DNA from: JBGSKV01 sp041740975
GTDB taxonomy: Bacteria; Bdellovibrionota_B; Oligoflexia; Oligoflexales; JALZUQ01
Length of the DNA stretch: 32,556 bases
Assembly: GCA_041740975.1 (NCBI GenBank)
Contig: JBGSKV010000015.1
Location: 1-32,556, forward strand
Direction of reading: 5' to 3'
Below are positions 1 through 7,445 of this stretch, one piece after another. The translations under genes were made by a program, and so were the position numbers. The notes below the pieces were generated by a model. It was given only the letters and a program-made list of their open reading frames with translations, was not told where the DNA came from and did no database searches. How positions within the stretch are numbered: the stretch's first letter is position 1; every line of letters begins with the position of its first letter.

Positions 1-1
1 A

Positions 2-724
2 TCGACCTGCATGCGCCAATGGATTACATCTTTAATCGTCAGCAACCCCAAATACAAATTTACCTTGATCGACCTTAAAGGCGGGCTCGAATTTCAAACG
101 TTTGAAAAAATCAAACACGTGACGGTTGTTCCAGACGTCGAGGGTGCAGTTCGCAAGTTAAACAACCTTGCAACAGAACTTGAAGAACGGAAACTGATCT
201 TAAAAGAGAATAACTGCAAAGACATTGACGCTTTTGCCAAAATCCAAAATGACAATCGTAAAGAAGTCGCTGGCATTCCTTTAAAGCCAAACTTTTCTCG
301 CAAAATCGTCGTCGTAGATGAGATTGCAGAATTGTTCTTATCGAATGGTTCCTCAAACGCAAAATCTATTCAGGCGGCCAGGGAATCCACAAGTAAAATT
401 GCGCGCCAAGGCAGGGCCGTAGGCCTCCACCTTATTGTGGGTACGCAAAGACCAGATTCGAGGGCATTAGATACTCAAATCAAAGCCAATCTTGTGGGAA
501 AGATTTGTTTCCAAATGGCAGACCAGCATTCTAGCCTCGTTGTCCTTGGTAACGTCAGAGCAAAGAATCTTCCCCCAATTGCTGGACGAGCAATTTGGCA
601 AAGCGGGTTAAAGCAAATCGAAGTTCAAATGCCATACCTTAGTATTGAAAAAACGGAAGCTTTACTAGCGCACCTGAAGACTGAAGAAAAAGATCCGAAA
701 CACGCGTCTGATTTTGAGGCATGA
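2..724 (+). CDS. FtsK/HerA-type DNA translocase ATPase, C-terminal part (5' end outside window)
   Basis: The frame is open to the left edge and reads S-T-C-M-R-Q-W, which is the end of a Walker A loop (GKST), so the true start lies upstream and the first ATG at 11 is internal. A Walker B strand follows (KIVVVDE, near residue 100 of the visible part), then a GTQRPDS motif typical of the FtsK/SpoIIIE RecA-like fold and the QGRAVGLH segment before it. These proteins are hexameric ATPases that pump DNA. The short C-terminus with no gamma (KOPS-reading) winged helix argues against the cell-division FtsK and for a mobile-element coupling or transfer ATPase. The next gene starts at the stop codon and encodes a replication-relaxation protein, a pairing typical of integrative elements. 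Family is confident; the role in transfer is inferred from context. Confidence 0.85.
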   Translation, partial: STCMRQWITSLIVSNPKYKFTLIDLKGGLEFQTFEKIKHVTVVPDVEGAVRKLNNLATELEERKLILKENNCKDIDAFAKIQNDNRKEVAGIPLKPNFSRKIVVVDEIAELFLSNGSSNAKSIQAARESTSKIARQGRAVGLHLIVGTQRPDSRALDTQIKANLVGKICFQMADQHSSLVVLGNVRAKNLPPIAGRAIWQSGLKQIEVQMPYLSIEKTEALLAHLKTEEKDPKHASDFEA

Positions 725-726
725 TT

Positions 727-1590
727 ATGAAAGAAAATTTATTCAAAGGATACTGCCATGCAACCGATTTCGAAATAATGCAATTTCTTTGGCGCTGGAA
801 AGTAGCAACCACGGCCGCCCTTGCGGCCCGTTTCTATCCCAAGCTTAAAGCTAATTCATCGTATCGGCGACTGACCGCAATAGAAAAGAGTGGCCTAATA
901 ACTTTTCAAGCTGACGAAAGAGGCCGAGGGTTTGTTTGGATGTTGACAAAAAAGGGCTTTGATTGTGTTAAAGAACGACTGCCGGATTTGAAAGAACATG
1001 GATTTAAATCAGAATTTATAAAACATGATCACTTGGTGACCGCATTTCAATTGGGTGATTTTCTACTGGATTGCCCAAAATCAGTGGAGTTTTTTACGGA
1101 ACAAGAATTAAGACGCTACGATCCCGAATCATATCCCAGCTGGGTACCAAAGTTTTTAAATCATCGACCAGATGGTTTTACTTCTGTGATTTCTGGAGAG
1201 GATAAAAAAATCTTTGCAATCGAAGTCGAACGCAATATAAAGAAAGACGGCGCCTATCGCGACGTTGGTGACGCGTATGGCCGCCATTCAAAGATACATC
1301 GCGTTTTGTGGCTGGTGGAAGACGAAACGGCAGCAACGAGATTAAATCGCCTCCTTTCTGAAGGTGAATCAGAAAACCCGAATCAACATTGCTTCTTTCT
1401 CGAATCAGATTTTTTAAAACAAGGTTGGCATACTCCATGTAAGCATGGGTCTGACCGCAGTAAAACTGTCAGAGAAATAATCGTAAACAAGCCCTCAACA
1501 ATCCTTAAACATGTTGATGCGATGTTTATGTTGGACATGCGCAAAGCGCGCCCAAAATCAATACCTTGCGGTCTCGCCAACCAATCCTGA
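727..1590 (+). CDS. Replication-relaxation family winged-helix protein
   Basis: The 287-aa protein has an N-terminal winged-helix region (about residues 10-80; pattern FLWRWKVATTAALAARFYP, then a wing around GRGFVWMLTKKG). A C-terminal domain follows with an IAIEVE-like acidic strand (FAIEVERN) that recalls nuclease-like folds. This is the layout of the replication-relaxation family found on plasmids and integrative elements, where these proteins are thought to act at the element's origin. An ATG at 721 overlaps the preceding stop (ATGA), but the GAGG at 716-719 is only 1 nt from it. The ATG at 727 has a 7-nt spacing and is preferred. It is translationally coupled to the FtsK-like gene. The family call rests on pattern resemblance and is moderately sure. 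Confidence 0.65.
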   Translation: MKENLFKGYCHATDFEIMQFLWRWKVATTAALAARFYPKLKANSSYRRLTAIEKSGLITFQADERGRGFVWMLTKKGFDCVKERLPDLKEHGFKSEFIKHDHLVTAFQLGDFLLDCPKSVEFFTEQELRRYDPESYPSWVPKFLNHRPDGFTSVISGEDKKIFAIEVERNIKKDGAYRDVGDAYGRHSKIHRVLWLVEDETAATRLNRLLSEGESENPNQHCFFLESDFLKQGWHTPCKHGSDRSKTVREIIVNKPSTILKHVDAMFMLDMRKARPKSIPCGLANQS

Positions 1591-1725
1591 TTTTTCAGAC
1601 TGACCCGTCCTTCCGCCTATTCATCCATCCCCTTCAACGTACCTCCTTCGTTCCCCAAGCCCCTTTCATTCCTCCAAGTCTCTCCTACCTAAGCTTCCTT
1701 CCTTTATATCCATATGGAGACAACT
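1591..1725 (+). other. Pyrimidine-rich intergenic tract
   Basis: Between the replication-relaxation gene and the lipoprotein gene, roughly three quarters of the + strand bases from about 1600 to 1710 are C or T. Runs such as CCATCCCCTTC and CCTCCTTCGTTCCCC occur, with no plausible ORF. The last bases hold the ribosome binding site (GGAG at 1716-1719) of the next gene. Strong strand asymmetry next to DNA-transfer genes could mark an origin or single-strand landmark, but no inverted repeat or nick motif is recognised. Confidence 0.5.
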
Positions 1726-2157
1726 ATGAAGTTTACTTTACTACTCATGACACTTTTCCTCTTAGGAGGATGCGCAACCTCTAGAGACAGCACCCTCTTA
1801 GGAATGGGTGTCGGCGGCGCTGTTGGCGCCGGTTTCGGTGCAGCAGCGGGCCAGCCGACAGGTAAATCCAGACAAGGAGCTGCAATCGGCGCGGGCGTCG
1901 GAGCAGCAATTGGTGGCCTCGCCGGTTATATGGAGCACAAGAAATCGGGAAATGGCCTTCTCCAGTCACAGTTCGATACGAGATCAGATGGTAGCGATGC
2001 CCCTGCCGTTACAATTCCAGAGGTTCGAAGGGTTTGGGTACCAGACCAAATTGAGAACGATCAATACATTGAAGGACATTTCATCTACGTAATTGACAAA
2101 CCAAGCCGCTGGCGTTTAAACGACGGATCACCAAAGGTCAAAAAGAATGGAAGATAA
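1726..2157 (+). CDS. Glycine-zipper lipoprotein
   Basis: The 143-aa protein starts with a lipoprotein signal peptide (lipobox LGGC at about residues 13-16). A Gly/Ala-rich glycine-zipper segment follows (GVGGAVGAGFGAAAG, later GAGVGAAIGGLAGYM), as in SlyB/OmpA-associated envelope proteins that insert helices into membranes. The C-terminal 60 residues are soluble and unrecognised. An ATG at 1714 is in frame, but GGAG at 1716-1719 lies 6 nt before the ATG at 1726, so 1726 is the better start. It overlaps the next CDS by 11 nt, suggesting one operon with the two small genes after it. In mobile elements such lipoproteins often belong to the envelope part of the transfer apparatus; that is inference here. 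Confidence 0.75.
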   Translation: MKFTLLLMTLFLLGGCATSRDSTLLGMGVGGAVGAGFGAAAGQPTGKSRQGAAIGAGVGAAIGGLAGYMEHKKSGNGLLQSQFDTRSDGSDAPAVTIPEVRRVWVPDQIENDQYIEGHFIYVIDKPSRWRLNDGSPKVKKNGR

Positions 2158-2578
2158 CAAACCTAAGCGGCCACGCGCACAGCACCCTGAACGGATAACG
2201 CTAACCACGGAGGCCCTTAACCGGGTTTCCTTCTGGTTGGAACAAGTGGCGCCACATATGAAAGGTTCAAGCGTTACGCGAAGCCAATTAGTTAGTTGGG
2301 CTCTATGCAACCGAGATAACGGACTGTCGGAAAGCGAGGTCTCAAAACTTGTGAATGCGTTCTTTGATCCCGTTAAGGCAGTCCTATGGGCTGTTGAAAG
2401 TCTGAAAGGGCGACGAAAGGCTGGAGAAGAGATTGACCTTCAAAACTTTATGAGTGAAGTTCTCGCCACCAACAAAAAACCGGTCGTAAAAAAGAGAAAC
2501 AAAAAGAGCGCTGATAAGTTACCGTCTCAATCAAACGCCACCATTACCAATAAAAGTGATGGAGGAGACTGCGCATGA
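2147..2578 (+). CDS. Small basic accessory protein, possible ribbon-helix-helix DNA-binding
   Basis: The protein has 143 aa. The N-terminal segment RITLTTEALNRVSFWLEQV, followed by VTRSQLVSWAL, has the strand-helix-helix look of ribbon-helix-helix accessory proteins of relaxosomes or partition systems. The C-terminal third is Lys-rich and low-complexity (KKRNKKSADK). It starts inside the end of the lipoprotein gene (11-nt overlap) with AAAGG at 2133-2137, and its stop overlaps the next start (ATGA at 2575-2578). It therefore sits in a tightly coupled cluster with a lipoprotein and a membrane protein. No family is recognised with confidence. Confidence 0.6.
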   Translation: MEDNKPKRPRAQHPERITLTTEALNRVSFWLEQVAPHMKGSSVTRSQLVSWALCNRDNGLSESEVSKLVNAFFDPVKAVLWAVESLKGRRKAGEEIDLQNFMSEVLATNKKPVVKKRNKKSADKLPSQSNATITNKSDGGDCA

Positions 2579-2826
2579 ATGAGTACAAATATGAACCCCT
2601 ATCCAACTTAGTAATGAACATTTTATGGCAAATATGGAGCTGTCTTATAGCTCTCGGCGGAATGCTCGCTGCCACTGCACTATTTTGGATTTATCCAGAT
2701 CATCCGTGGACTTTAGTATTCTGTCAAAAATTGGCTTGCTATGGCGTTTACCTCGCTGGCGCGACCTACTTTTTATGTCGCTTTCGGTTAGAAAAACTCG
2801 ATTTTACTAAAGCCAATAAAAATTAG
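2575..2826 (+). CDS. Small inner-membrane protein (two TM helices)
   Basis: The 83-aa protein has two predicted membrane helices, about residues 14-37 (ILWQIWSCLIALGGMLAATA) and 50-68, with a charged C-terminal tail rich in Lys. It is translationally coupled to the preceding gene through an ATGA overlap and is the last gene of this left cluster before a 240-nt gap. The family is unknown. The coupling and membrane location fit a small component of an element-encoded envelope complex, but no function can be assigned. Confidence 0.6.
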   Translation: MNEYKYEPLSNLVMNILWQIWSCLIALGGMLAATALFWIYPDHPWTLVFCQKLACYGVYLAGATYFLCRFRLEKLDFTKANKN

Positions 2827-3009
2827 AGAGGAAAAAGGCGCAAATATATTGCGACCTCGTTTCAGACTTTAAATTTCTCATCAGTTGGCGCGGGTCCTCA
2901 ACGAATAGTTAATCGATTAAGGGCCCCGCCTTTCATAGTCCAGAAATTATTAACATCCTGGGGCCGCGCCAATTTAATCAAGTAATTACTGAACATTACA
3001 TCAAATCGC

Positions 3010-3040
3010 TTGAGTCCGTAGTATACTACAGACCGATAAT
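3010..3040 (+). promoter_or_regulatory. MerR-type promoter/operator of the mer operon
   Basis: A -35 box TTGAGT (3010-3015) and a -10 box GATAAT (3035-3040) are separated by 19 bp, the long spacer characteristic of MerR-activated promoters. Inside the spacer lies a perfect 12-bp palindrome GTAGTATACTAC (3018-3029) preceded by CC, close to the classical mer operator layout. The gap upstream (2827-3009) holds no gene, only a TTAATCGATTAA palindrome at 2909-2920. Confidence 0.85.
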
Positions 3041-3067
3041 AGACCACATAATGCTGGGAGGAATGCT

Positions 3068-3487
3068 GTGCCGGCAATGACAATCGGAAAGCTTGCAAAA
3101 CATACCGGAGTTGGCGTGGAGACCATTCGCTTTTACGAGCGAGAAGGCTTGATTCAGCGCCCGGAGCGGGCCGTAGGTTCTGGATACCGAAAATACGAGC
3201 ACGATGCTGTCCTAAGATTGAATTTTATTCACAGAGCCAAGGATCTCGGATTTTCGCTCAAGGAGATTCGCGAGCTTTTAAGTCTTCGTGCGAGCTCGAA
3301 ATCAAAATGCGCTTCAGTCAAAGCTAAGGCCGAAGCCAAGATCATAAATGTTGAACGAAAGATCGAGGATCTTTTGGCCATAAAGACTGCTCTTAAAAAA
3401 CTTGCTGCCACTTGTCATGCCGAGGCGCCAACATCAGAATGTCCAATATTAGATGCCTTGGAAGGAGAAAAAAATGAGTCAGCTTGA
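3068..3487 (+). CDS. merR: Mercury-responsive MerR transcriptional regulator
   Basis: The 139-aa protein has an N-terminal MerR winged helix (TIGKLAKHTGVGVETIRFYEREGL, residues 5-28 region; GYRKYEHDAVLRLNFI), a dimerisation helix and the metal site. Cys81, Cys116 and Cys125 have the spacing (35 and 9 residues) of the three Hg(II)-binding cysteines of Tn501/Tn21 MerR, and the local context TCHAEAPTSECPILDAL is typical. It therefore most likely senses Hg(II). It starts at GTG 3068, 5 nt after GGGAGGA (3056-3062); the in-frame ATG at 3077 would be 14 nt away. The gene is transcribed from the 19-bp-spacer promoter directly upstream and in the same direction as merT, so it is probably autoregulated. 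Its end overlaps merT by 14 nt. Confidence 0.9.
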   Translation: MPAMTIGKLAKHTGVGVETIRFYEREGLIQRPERAVGSGYRKYEHDAVLRLNFIHRAKDLGFSLKEIRELLSLRASSKSKCASVKAKAEAKIINVERKIEDLLAIKTALKKLAATCHAEAPTSECPILDALEGEKNESA

Positions 3488-3824
3488 ACAGAAATCCGGA
3501 TTGCTTATAGGCAGCGGAATTTTTGCAGCCTTTGCCGCATCCTTATGTTGCATTGGGCCGCTTGTTTTAACGCTGCTTGGAATTTCTGGAGCTGCCGTAT
3601 TAGCTAAATTCGAAATTATTCGCTGGCCTATGATTGTTCTTGTGGTCATTGTTTTTGCAGTAGCAGGACGTAGTTTATATAAAAAAAGAAATTCTTGCGA
3701 ACCCGGCTCATTATGCGCTGATCCTAAAAAATGGCGGCGAATGGCTTTAGGATACTGGCTAGGTCTAGGCATCGCAGTACTTGGTATTACGTCACCACAA
3801 TGGATCGCTTGGATTTTTGGCTAA
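3474..3824 (+). CDS. merT: Mercuric ion transport protein MerT
   Basis: The 116-aa inner-membrane protein has three predicted helices. A vicinal Cys25-Cys26 pair lies in the first helix (SLCCIGPLVLTLLG), and a second pair, Cys75 and Cys81, lies in the loop between helices 2 and 3 (CEPGSLCADPKKW). This matches MerT, which receives Hg(II) from MerP and passes it into the cytoplasm. The start at 3474 is chosen because GGAG (3464-3467) is 6 nt upstream; an in-frame ATG at 3453 lacks a site. It overlaps merR and is followed 26 nt later by merP. Confidence 0.9.
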   Translation: MSQLEQKSGLLIGSGIFAAFAASLCCIGPLVLTLLGISGAAVLAKFEIIRWPMIVLVVIVFAVAGRSLYKKRNSCEPGSLCADPKKWRRMALGYWLGLGIAVLGITSPQWIAWIFG

Positions 3825-3850
3825 TTAATTTCAATGAAAGGATACATTTC

Positions 3851-4132
3851 ATGCGTACATTATGTTTAGTTGTCTTTCTTCTGTTAAATGATTCTGCGTT
3901 CGCTTTAGACACTAAGGCCTGCTTTAATGTTGAAGGCATGACCTGTGCGGCGTGCACGGTAACACTCAAGGCCTCGGTAAAAAAACTTGGCGGCATTAAA
4001 GAAGTAAGCGCATCGGCTGATCAAGGCAAGGCTACGGTCACTTTTGATCCCGCGAAGACCAAGGTAAACGACATCAAAGAAAAAATTGACGCCGTTGGAT
4101 ACAAAGCAACGATTCAAGAATGCAAAGCGTAA
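3851..4132 (+). CDS. merP: Periplasmic mercury-binding protein MerP
   Basis: The 93-aa protein has a signal peptide of about 19 residues (ending SAFA) and one HMA domain with the motif GMTCAACT (Cys32 and Cys35). It also has Cys24 just before the domain and a cysteine in the tail (QECKA). MerP binds Hg(II) in the periplasm and hands it to MerT, the gene before. The start at 3851 follows AGGA (3839-3842) by 8 nt and gives a clean signal peptide; longer in-frame versions run back through merT and are not credible. Confidence 0.88.
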   Translation: MRTLCLVVFLLLNDSAFALDTKACFNVEGMTCAACTVTLKASVKKLGGIKEVSASADQGKATVTFDPAKTKVNDIKEKIDAVGYKATIQECKA

Positions 4133-4163
4133 CTGGCTGTGAAACAAAAAGGAGGAATAATCT

Positions 4164-4538
4164 ATGAGTAACGAAAAAATCGATCCTGCCCTAGAAGTTA
4201 TGAAAGAGTTTAGCAAAATTACTTGCGGGACGACTGGGCATATAAACCAAATGCGTCAGAAAACCATTTTTGCCGACGGAGCAATTCCTGCAAAATATAA
4301 AATCCTTGGTGCGATGCTCTGGTCTATTTCCGCTCGTTGTGAGCCATGTATCAAATATTATGTAAGTCAGGCAAAAAAACGTGACGTTTCTGAGGCCGAA
4401 CTAGGCGAATTTTTCGCGCTGGCATCAACGATGGGTGGTTGTGTTGGTGAAATGTGGGCTCTTAAGGCCTATAAAGCTTACAAGGACTTGCATTCAGATT
4501 CGGTTTCAAAAGACGAGGAGCCGACTTGTTGTGCTTGA
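4164..4538 (+). CDS. AhpD-like (carboxymuconolactone decarboxylase family) protein with Cys-Cys tail
   Basis: The 124-aa protein carries the AhpD-type redox motif CEPC (Cys59 and Cys62) within a helical CMD fold (SARCEPCIKYYVSQAKKRDVS). Family members are small thiol oxidoreductases or peroxidases. It has a strong Shine-Dalgarno GGAGG at 4151-4155 and sits 31 nt after merP, so it is probably in the mer operon. AhpD-like genes are known companions of mer and ars operons. The protein ends in PTCCA, a vicinal cysteine pair (122-123) that could bind a soft metal or shuttle electrons; that idea is inference. Confidence 0.8.
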   Translation: MSNEKIDPALEVMKEFSKITCGTTGHINQMRQKTIFADGAIPAKYKILGAMLWSISARCEPCIKYYVSQAKKRDVSEAELGEFFALASTMGGCVGEMWALKAYKAYKDLHSDSVSKDEEPTCCA

Positions 4539-4566
4539 TAGTTGTGATTCACGCCTTTGGTTTAAA

Positions 4567-4580
4567 GTTTATATATAAAC
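4567..4580. promoter_or_regulatory. Palindromic operator, copy 1 (GTTTATATATAAAC)
   Basis: This perfect 14-bp palindrome lies 87 nt before the peroxiredoxin-like gene, in the 129-nt gap that follows the mer operon. It is identical to the cores at 13502-13515 and 18181-18194 and one pair of substitutions from the copy at 8736-8749. Confidence 0.75.
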
Positions 4581-4667
4581 AATTCATTGATCTTTAAAAT
4601 AAAGTCTTGTAAATTTAATGTGCTCTAAGCTCCCTCCTCCGTGATACCTTACTAAAGGAGACATGAC

Positions 4668-5288
4668 ATGCGTTTTAAATCTGCTTTGGTATTCGGATTT
4701 TTTGCTACGACTACTTCTTTACAGTCATTCCCTGAAATGGCCTTCGCTGCCGAACATGGGCTAAAGGTAGGCGCTAAAGCACCAGAAATCTCTACGAAGG
4801 ATATTAACGGTAAGCCATACCAGCTTTCTTCGGAACTTAAAAGAGGTCCGGTTGTTTTGGTGTTTTATCGTGGTGGGTGGTGTCCGCACTGCAATACGCA
4901 GCTTCGCTCGTTAGAGCAAAAAGTAATTCCTAAACTTGCCGCGTACAAAGCTTCAATGGTTGCTATCAGCGTTGATTTGCCGCAAGAAGGACTAAAAACC
5001 GCCTCTGCCACTAACTTAAAAATTCCTATTATCAGCGACCCGAAAGCGGAAATTCTTGGCGATTATAACGTAAAGTATAAAGTTCCAGAGGAGCTTGTTC
5101 ATAAATACAAAGCTTCATACCAAATAGACTTAGAAAAATCCTCGGGCGAAAAGCATCACATTATAGCGATACCGGCCGTGTTTGTTATTTCTGAAGACGG
5201 TAAGGTGACTTTTTCCTATGCGAACGAGGATTATAAAATCCGTGCGGCCGAGAATGATATTCTCAAAGCGTTAAGCAAAACTAAGTAA
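4668..5288 (+). CDS. Secreted peroxiredoxin-like (AhpC/TSA, thioredoxin-fold) protein
   Basis: The 206-aa protein has an N-terminal signal peptide (about 27 residues, ending AFA) and a thioredoxin fold of the AhpC/TSA group. The active-site region is FYRGGWCPHCNTQL, a CxxC variant used by peroxiredoxin-like family proteins that reduce peroxides or disulfides. It would act in the periplasm. The start has GGAG 7 nt upstream. It is the first gene of a three-gene run (spacing 15 nt, then a 4-nt overlap) with the membrane-flavoprotein fusion and a phosphatidyltransferase. The palindrome at 4567-4580 lies in its promoter region. Confidence 0.82.
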   Translation: MRFKSALVFGFFATTTSLQSFPEMAFAAEHGLKVGAKAPEISTKDINGKPYQLSSELKRGPVVLVFYRGGWCPHCNTQLRSLEQKVIPKLAAYKASMVAISVDLPQEGLKTASATNLKIPIISDPKAEILGDYNVKYKVPEELVHKYKASYQIDLEKSSGEKHHIIAIPAVFVISEDGKVTFSYANEDYKIRAAENDILKALSKTK

Positions 5289-5303
5289 GACTGGAATTCA
5301 GGC

Positions 5304-7445
5304 ATGCGTAAATTGATTCCAAAATTTTTACTAATTGCCGCAATTGCAGCCATTTTCATCGCTTACCAATCCCTTGGATTAAGCGAGTTTTTGAATCTTG
5401 AATATCTAAAGAACCGGCAGAACGACTTTCAGTCGTATTATCAGAGTCACATATTCCAAACACTACTTGCTTACTTTGCGATTTACATATTTGTAACGGC
5501 GTTGTCATTGCCGGGCGCAACTATTATGACCCTAGCTGGAGGAGCGCTTTTTGGATTTGTAACTGGGCTTATCGTCGTATCTTTTGCCTCGTCGATTGGG
5601 GCCACGCTTGCCTTCTTAGCATCGCGATTTCTTTTTAGAAATGCAATTCAGGAGCGTTTTGGCGACAAGCTTCGAGCTATTAATGATGGCGTACGTCGTG
5701 ACGGCGCATTTTACTTATTTACGCTGCGGCTTGTGCCGCTATTTCCATTTTTTGTTATCAACTTGGTCATGGGCCTAACGCCGATACCTGTGGCGACCTA
5801 TTACTGGGTTAGCCAGATTGGTATGCTCGCTGGTACAGCCGTATTTGTGAACGCCGGAACACAGCTTGCTAAAATCGACTCTCTTTCGGATATTAGCTCT
5901 CCTTCATTATTACTTTCATTTACCCTTCTTGGTCTATTTCCCTTACTTGCAAAAAAACTACTTGAACTTGTCAAAAGCCGTAAAAGCTTGAGCAAATGGC
6001 CAAAGCCGGAAAAATTTGATTACAACGTTGTGGTTATCGGCGCTGGAGCCGGGGGGCTTGTTTCTTCATATATTGCGGCCGCGGTTAAAGCAAAAGTTGC
6101 CCTCGTTGAAGAAAAAGCCATGGGTGGTGACTGCCTTAATACCGGCTGTGTGCCAAGTAAGGCTCTTATCAGGTCTGCCAAAATCCTCTCCTATGCGCAG
6201 CGCGCAAAGGAATTTGGATTTAAATCTGGAACAATCGAGTTTGATTTTTCAGAGGTCATGGAACGTGTGCAAAGGGTGATTGCAACGGTTGCACCGCATG
6301 ATTCCGTGGAACGCTACACCAGCCTAGGTGTTGAATGTATTAACGGTCGAGCCCTGATTAAATCGCCATACGAAGTTGAAGTACAGGGCCGACTTCTCAC
6401 GACAAAGAACATCATTATCGCTACCGGCGGCGGCCCAATCGTTCCTAAAATCGATGGTCTTGATCAGATTAAATATTTGACTTCAGATACCGTTTGGAAA
6501 CTAAGGACCCTGCCAAAAAATCTTTTGGTGATTGGCGCAGGGCCTATCGGATGTGAACTGGCGCAATGCTTTTCAAGATTTGGTTCTCAGGTAACGATGG
6601 TGGATAAGGCGCCAACTATCATGGGAAAGGAAGATCCGGAAGCTGTGACGATTATCGCTGAGCGATTTAAGGCGGAAGGCATTCGTGTCATAACAGAAGC
6701 AAGCGCCAAGAAATTTGTTATTGCTGGCAGTCAAAAGCAGCTCATCTGTGAAACTCCAAAGGGTGAATTGACCATCGAATTCGACGAAGTTTTGCTTGCA
6801 CTTGGGAGGAAGGTTCATGCCAAAGGATTTGGTTTAGAGGAACTTGGCGTTCGATTGACTGACAGAGGCACCATCGAACACGATGAATTCCTTCGTACTT
6901 CAATACCTAATATTTACTGCGTGGGCGATGTCGCCGGTCCTTTGCAATTTACCCATTTTGCAGCACACCAGGCATGGTACGCCGCTGTTAATGCGCTATT
7001 TTCACCTTTCAGGTCCTTTAAAGCTGACTATCGGGTGATCCCGCGTATTACGTTTACTGACCCCGAAGTTGCTGCCGTTGGACTATCAGAAAGCGAAGCC
7101 AAAGGAAAAAATGTCCCCTATGAAGTAGCAATTTATAAATTGGATGATCTGGATCGAGCTATCACTGATGAAGAGACGCATGGCTTTGTAAAAGTTTTAA
7201 CGGTTCCAGGGAAAGACCGCATCCTTGGTGCGACTGTCGTTGGCAGTCATGCGGGAGATTATTTTGTTGAGATTGTCGCCGCAATGCGCCACGGCCTAGG
7301 TCTGAATAAAATTTTAAGTACCGTTCACGCTTACCCTTCTTTGGGAGAAGCCAATAAGTACGTCGCTGGTGTTTGGCGAAAAGCGCACGCACCGGAAAAG
7401 CTTCTCCTGTGGGTGGAGCGTTTTCACAGATGGCGTAGATCATGA
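5304..7445 (+). CDS. TVP38/TMEM64 membrane domain fused to FAD-dependent disulfide oxidoreductase
   Basis: The 713-aa protein has residues 1-225 as a polytopic DedA/TVP38-type domain (LPGATIMTLAGGALFGF; LRLVPLFPFFVINLVMG). From about 238 comes a class-I pyridine-nucleotide-disulfide oxidoreductase: FAD fingerprint VVVIGAGAGGL, redox site GGDCLNTGCVPSK, NAD(P) motif VIGAGPIGCE, second FAD motif IYCVGDV, and the C-terminal catalytic HAYPSLGE. Such fusions are often annotated as mercuric reductase. However, the N-terminal HMA domain is absent and so is the C-terminal vicinal cysteine pair MerA uses to receive Hg(II); the tail reads FHRWRRS. A membrane-tethered thiol or quinone reductase is at least as likely. 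It lies outside the MerR-controlled transcript as far as can be seen. Confidence 0.85.
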   Translation: MRKLIPKFLLIAAIAAIFIAYQSLGLSEFLNLEYLKNRQNDFQSYYQSHIFQTLLAYFAIYIFVTALSLPGATIMTLAGGALFGFVTGLIVVSFASSIGATLAFLASRFLFRNAIQERFGDKLRAINDGVRRDGAFYLFTLRLVPLFPFFVINLVMGLTPIPVATYYWVSQIGMLAGTAVFVNAGTQLAKIDSLSDISSPSLLLSFTLLGLFPLLAKKLLELVKSRKSLSKWPKPEKFDYNVVVIGAGAGGLVSSYIAAAVKAKVALVEEKAMGGDCLNTGCVPSKALIRSAKILSYAQRAKEFGFKSGTIEFDFSEVMERVQRVIATVAPHDSVERYTSLGVECINGRALIKSPYEVEVQGRLLTTKNIIIATGGGPIVPKIDGLDQIKYLTSDTVWKLRTLPKNLLVIGAGPIGCELAQCFSRFGSQVTMVDKAPTIMGKEDPEAVTIIAERFKAEGIRVITEASAKKFVIAGSQKQLICETPKGELTIEFDEVLLALGRKVHAKGFGLEELGVRLTDRGTIEHDEFLRTSIPNIYCVGDVAGPLQFTHFAAHQAWYAAVNALFSPFRSFKADYRVIPRITFTDPEVAAVGLSESEAKGKNVPYEVAIYKLDDLDRAITDEETHGFVKVLTVPGKDRILGATVVGSHAGDYFVEIVAAMRHGLGLNKILSTVHAYPSLGEANKYVAGVWRKAHAPEKLLLWVERFHRWRRS

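Noticed and set aside
1566..1784. 72-codon ORF across the pyrimidine-rich gap
   Set aside because: Its composition is Pro/Ser/Phe-rich as any frame through such a tract would be; no ribosome site, and it overlaps the real lipoprotein start.
2898..3098. 66-codon minus-strand ORF opposite the mer promoter
   Set aside because: It covers the MerR operator and merR start, has no ribosome binding site and no recognisable domain; it is a chance frame.
5304..7445. Calling the fusion protein merA
   Set aside because: It has the disulfide oxidoreductase core but lacks both the N-terminal HMA domain and the C-terminal cysteine pair needed for Hg(II) handling.
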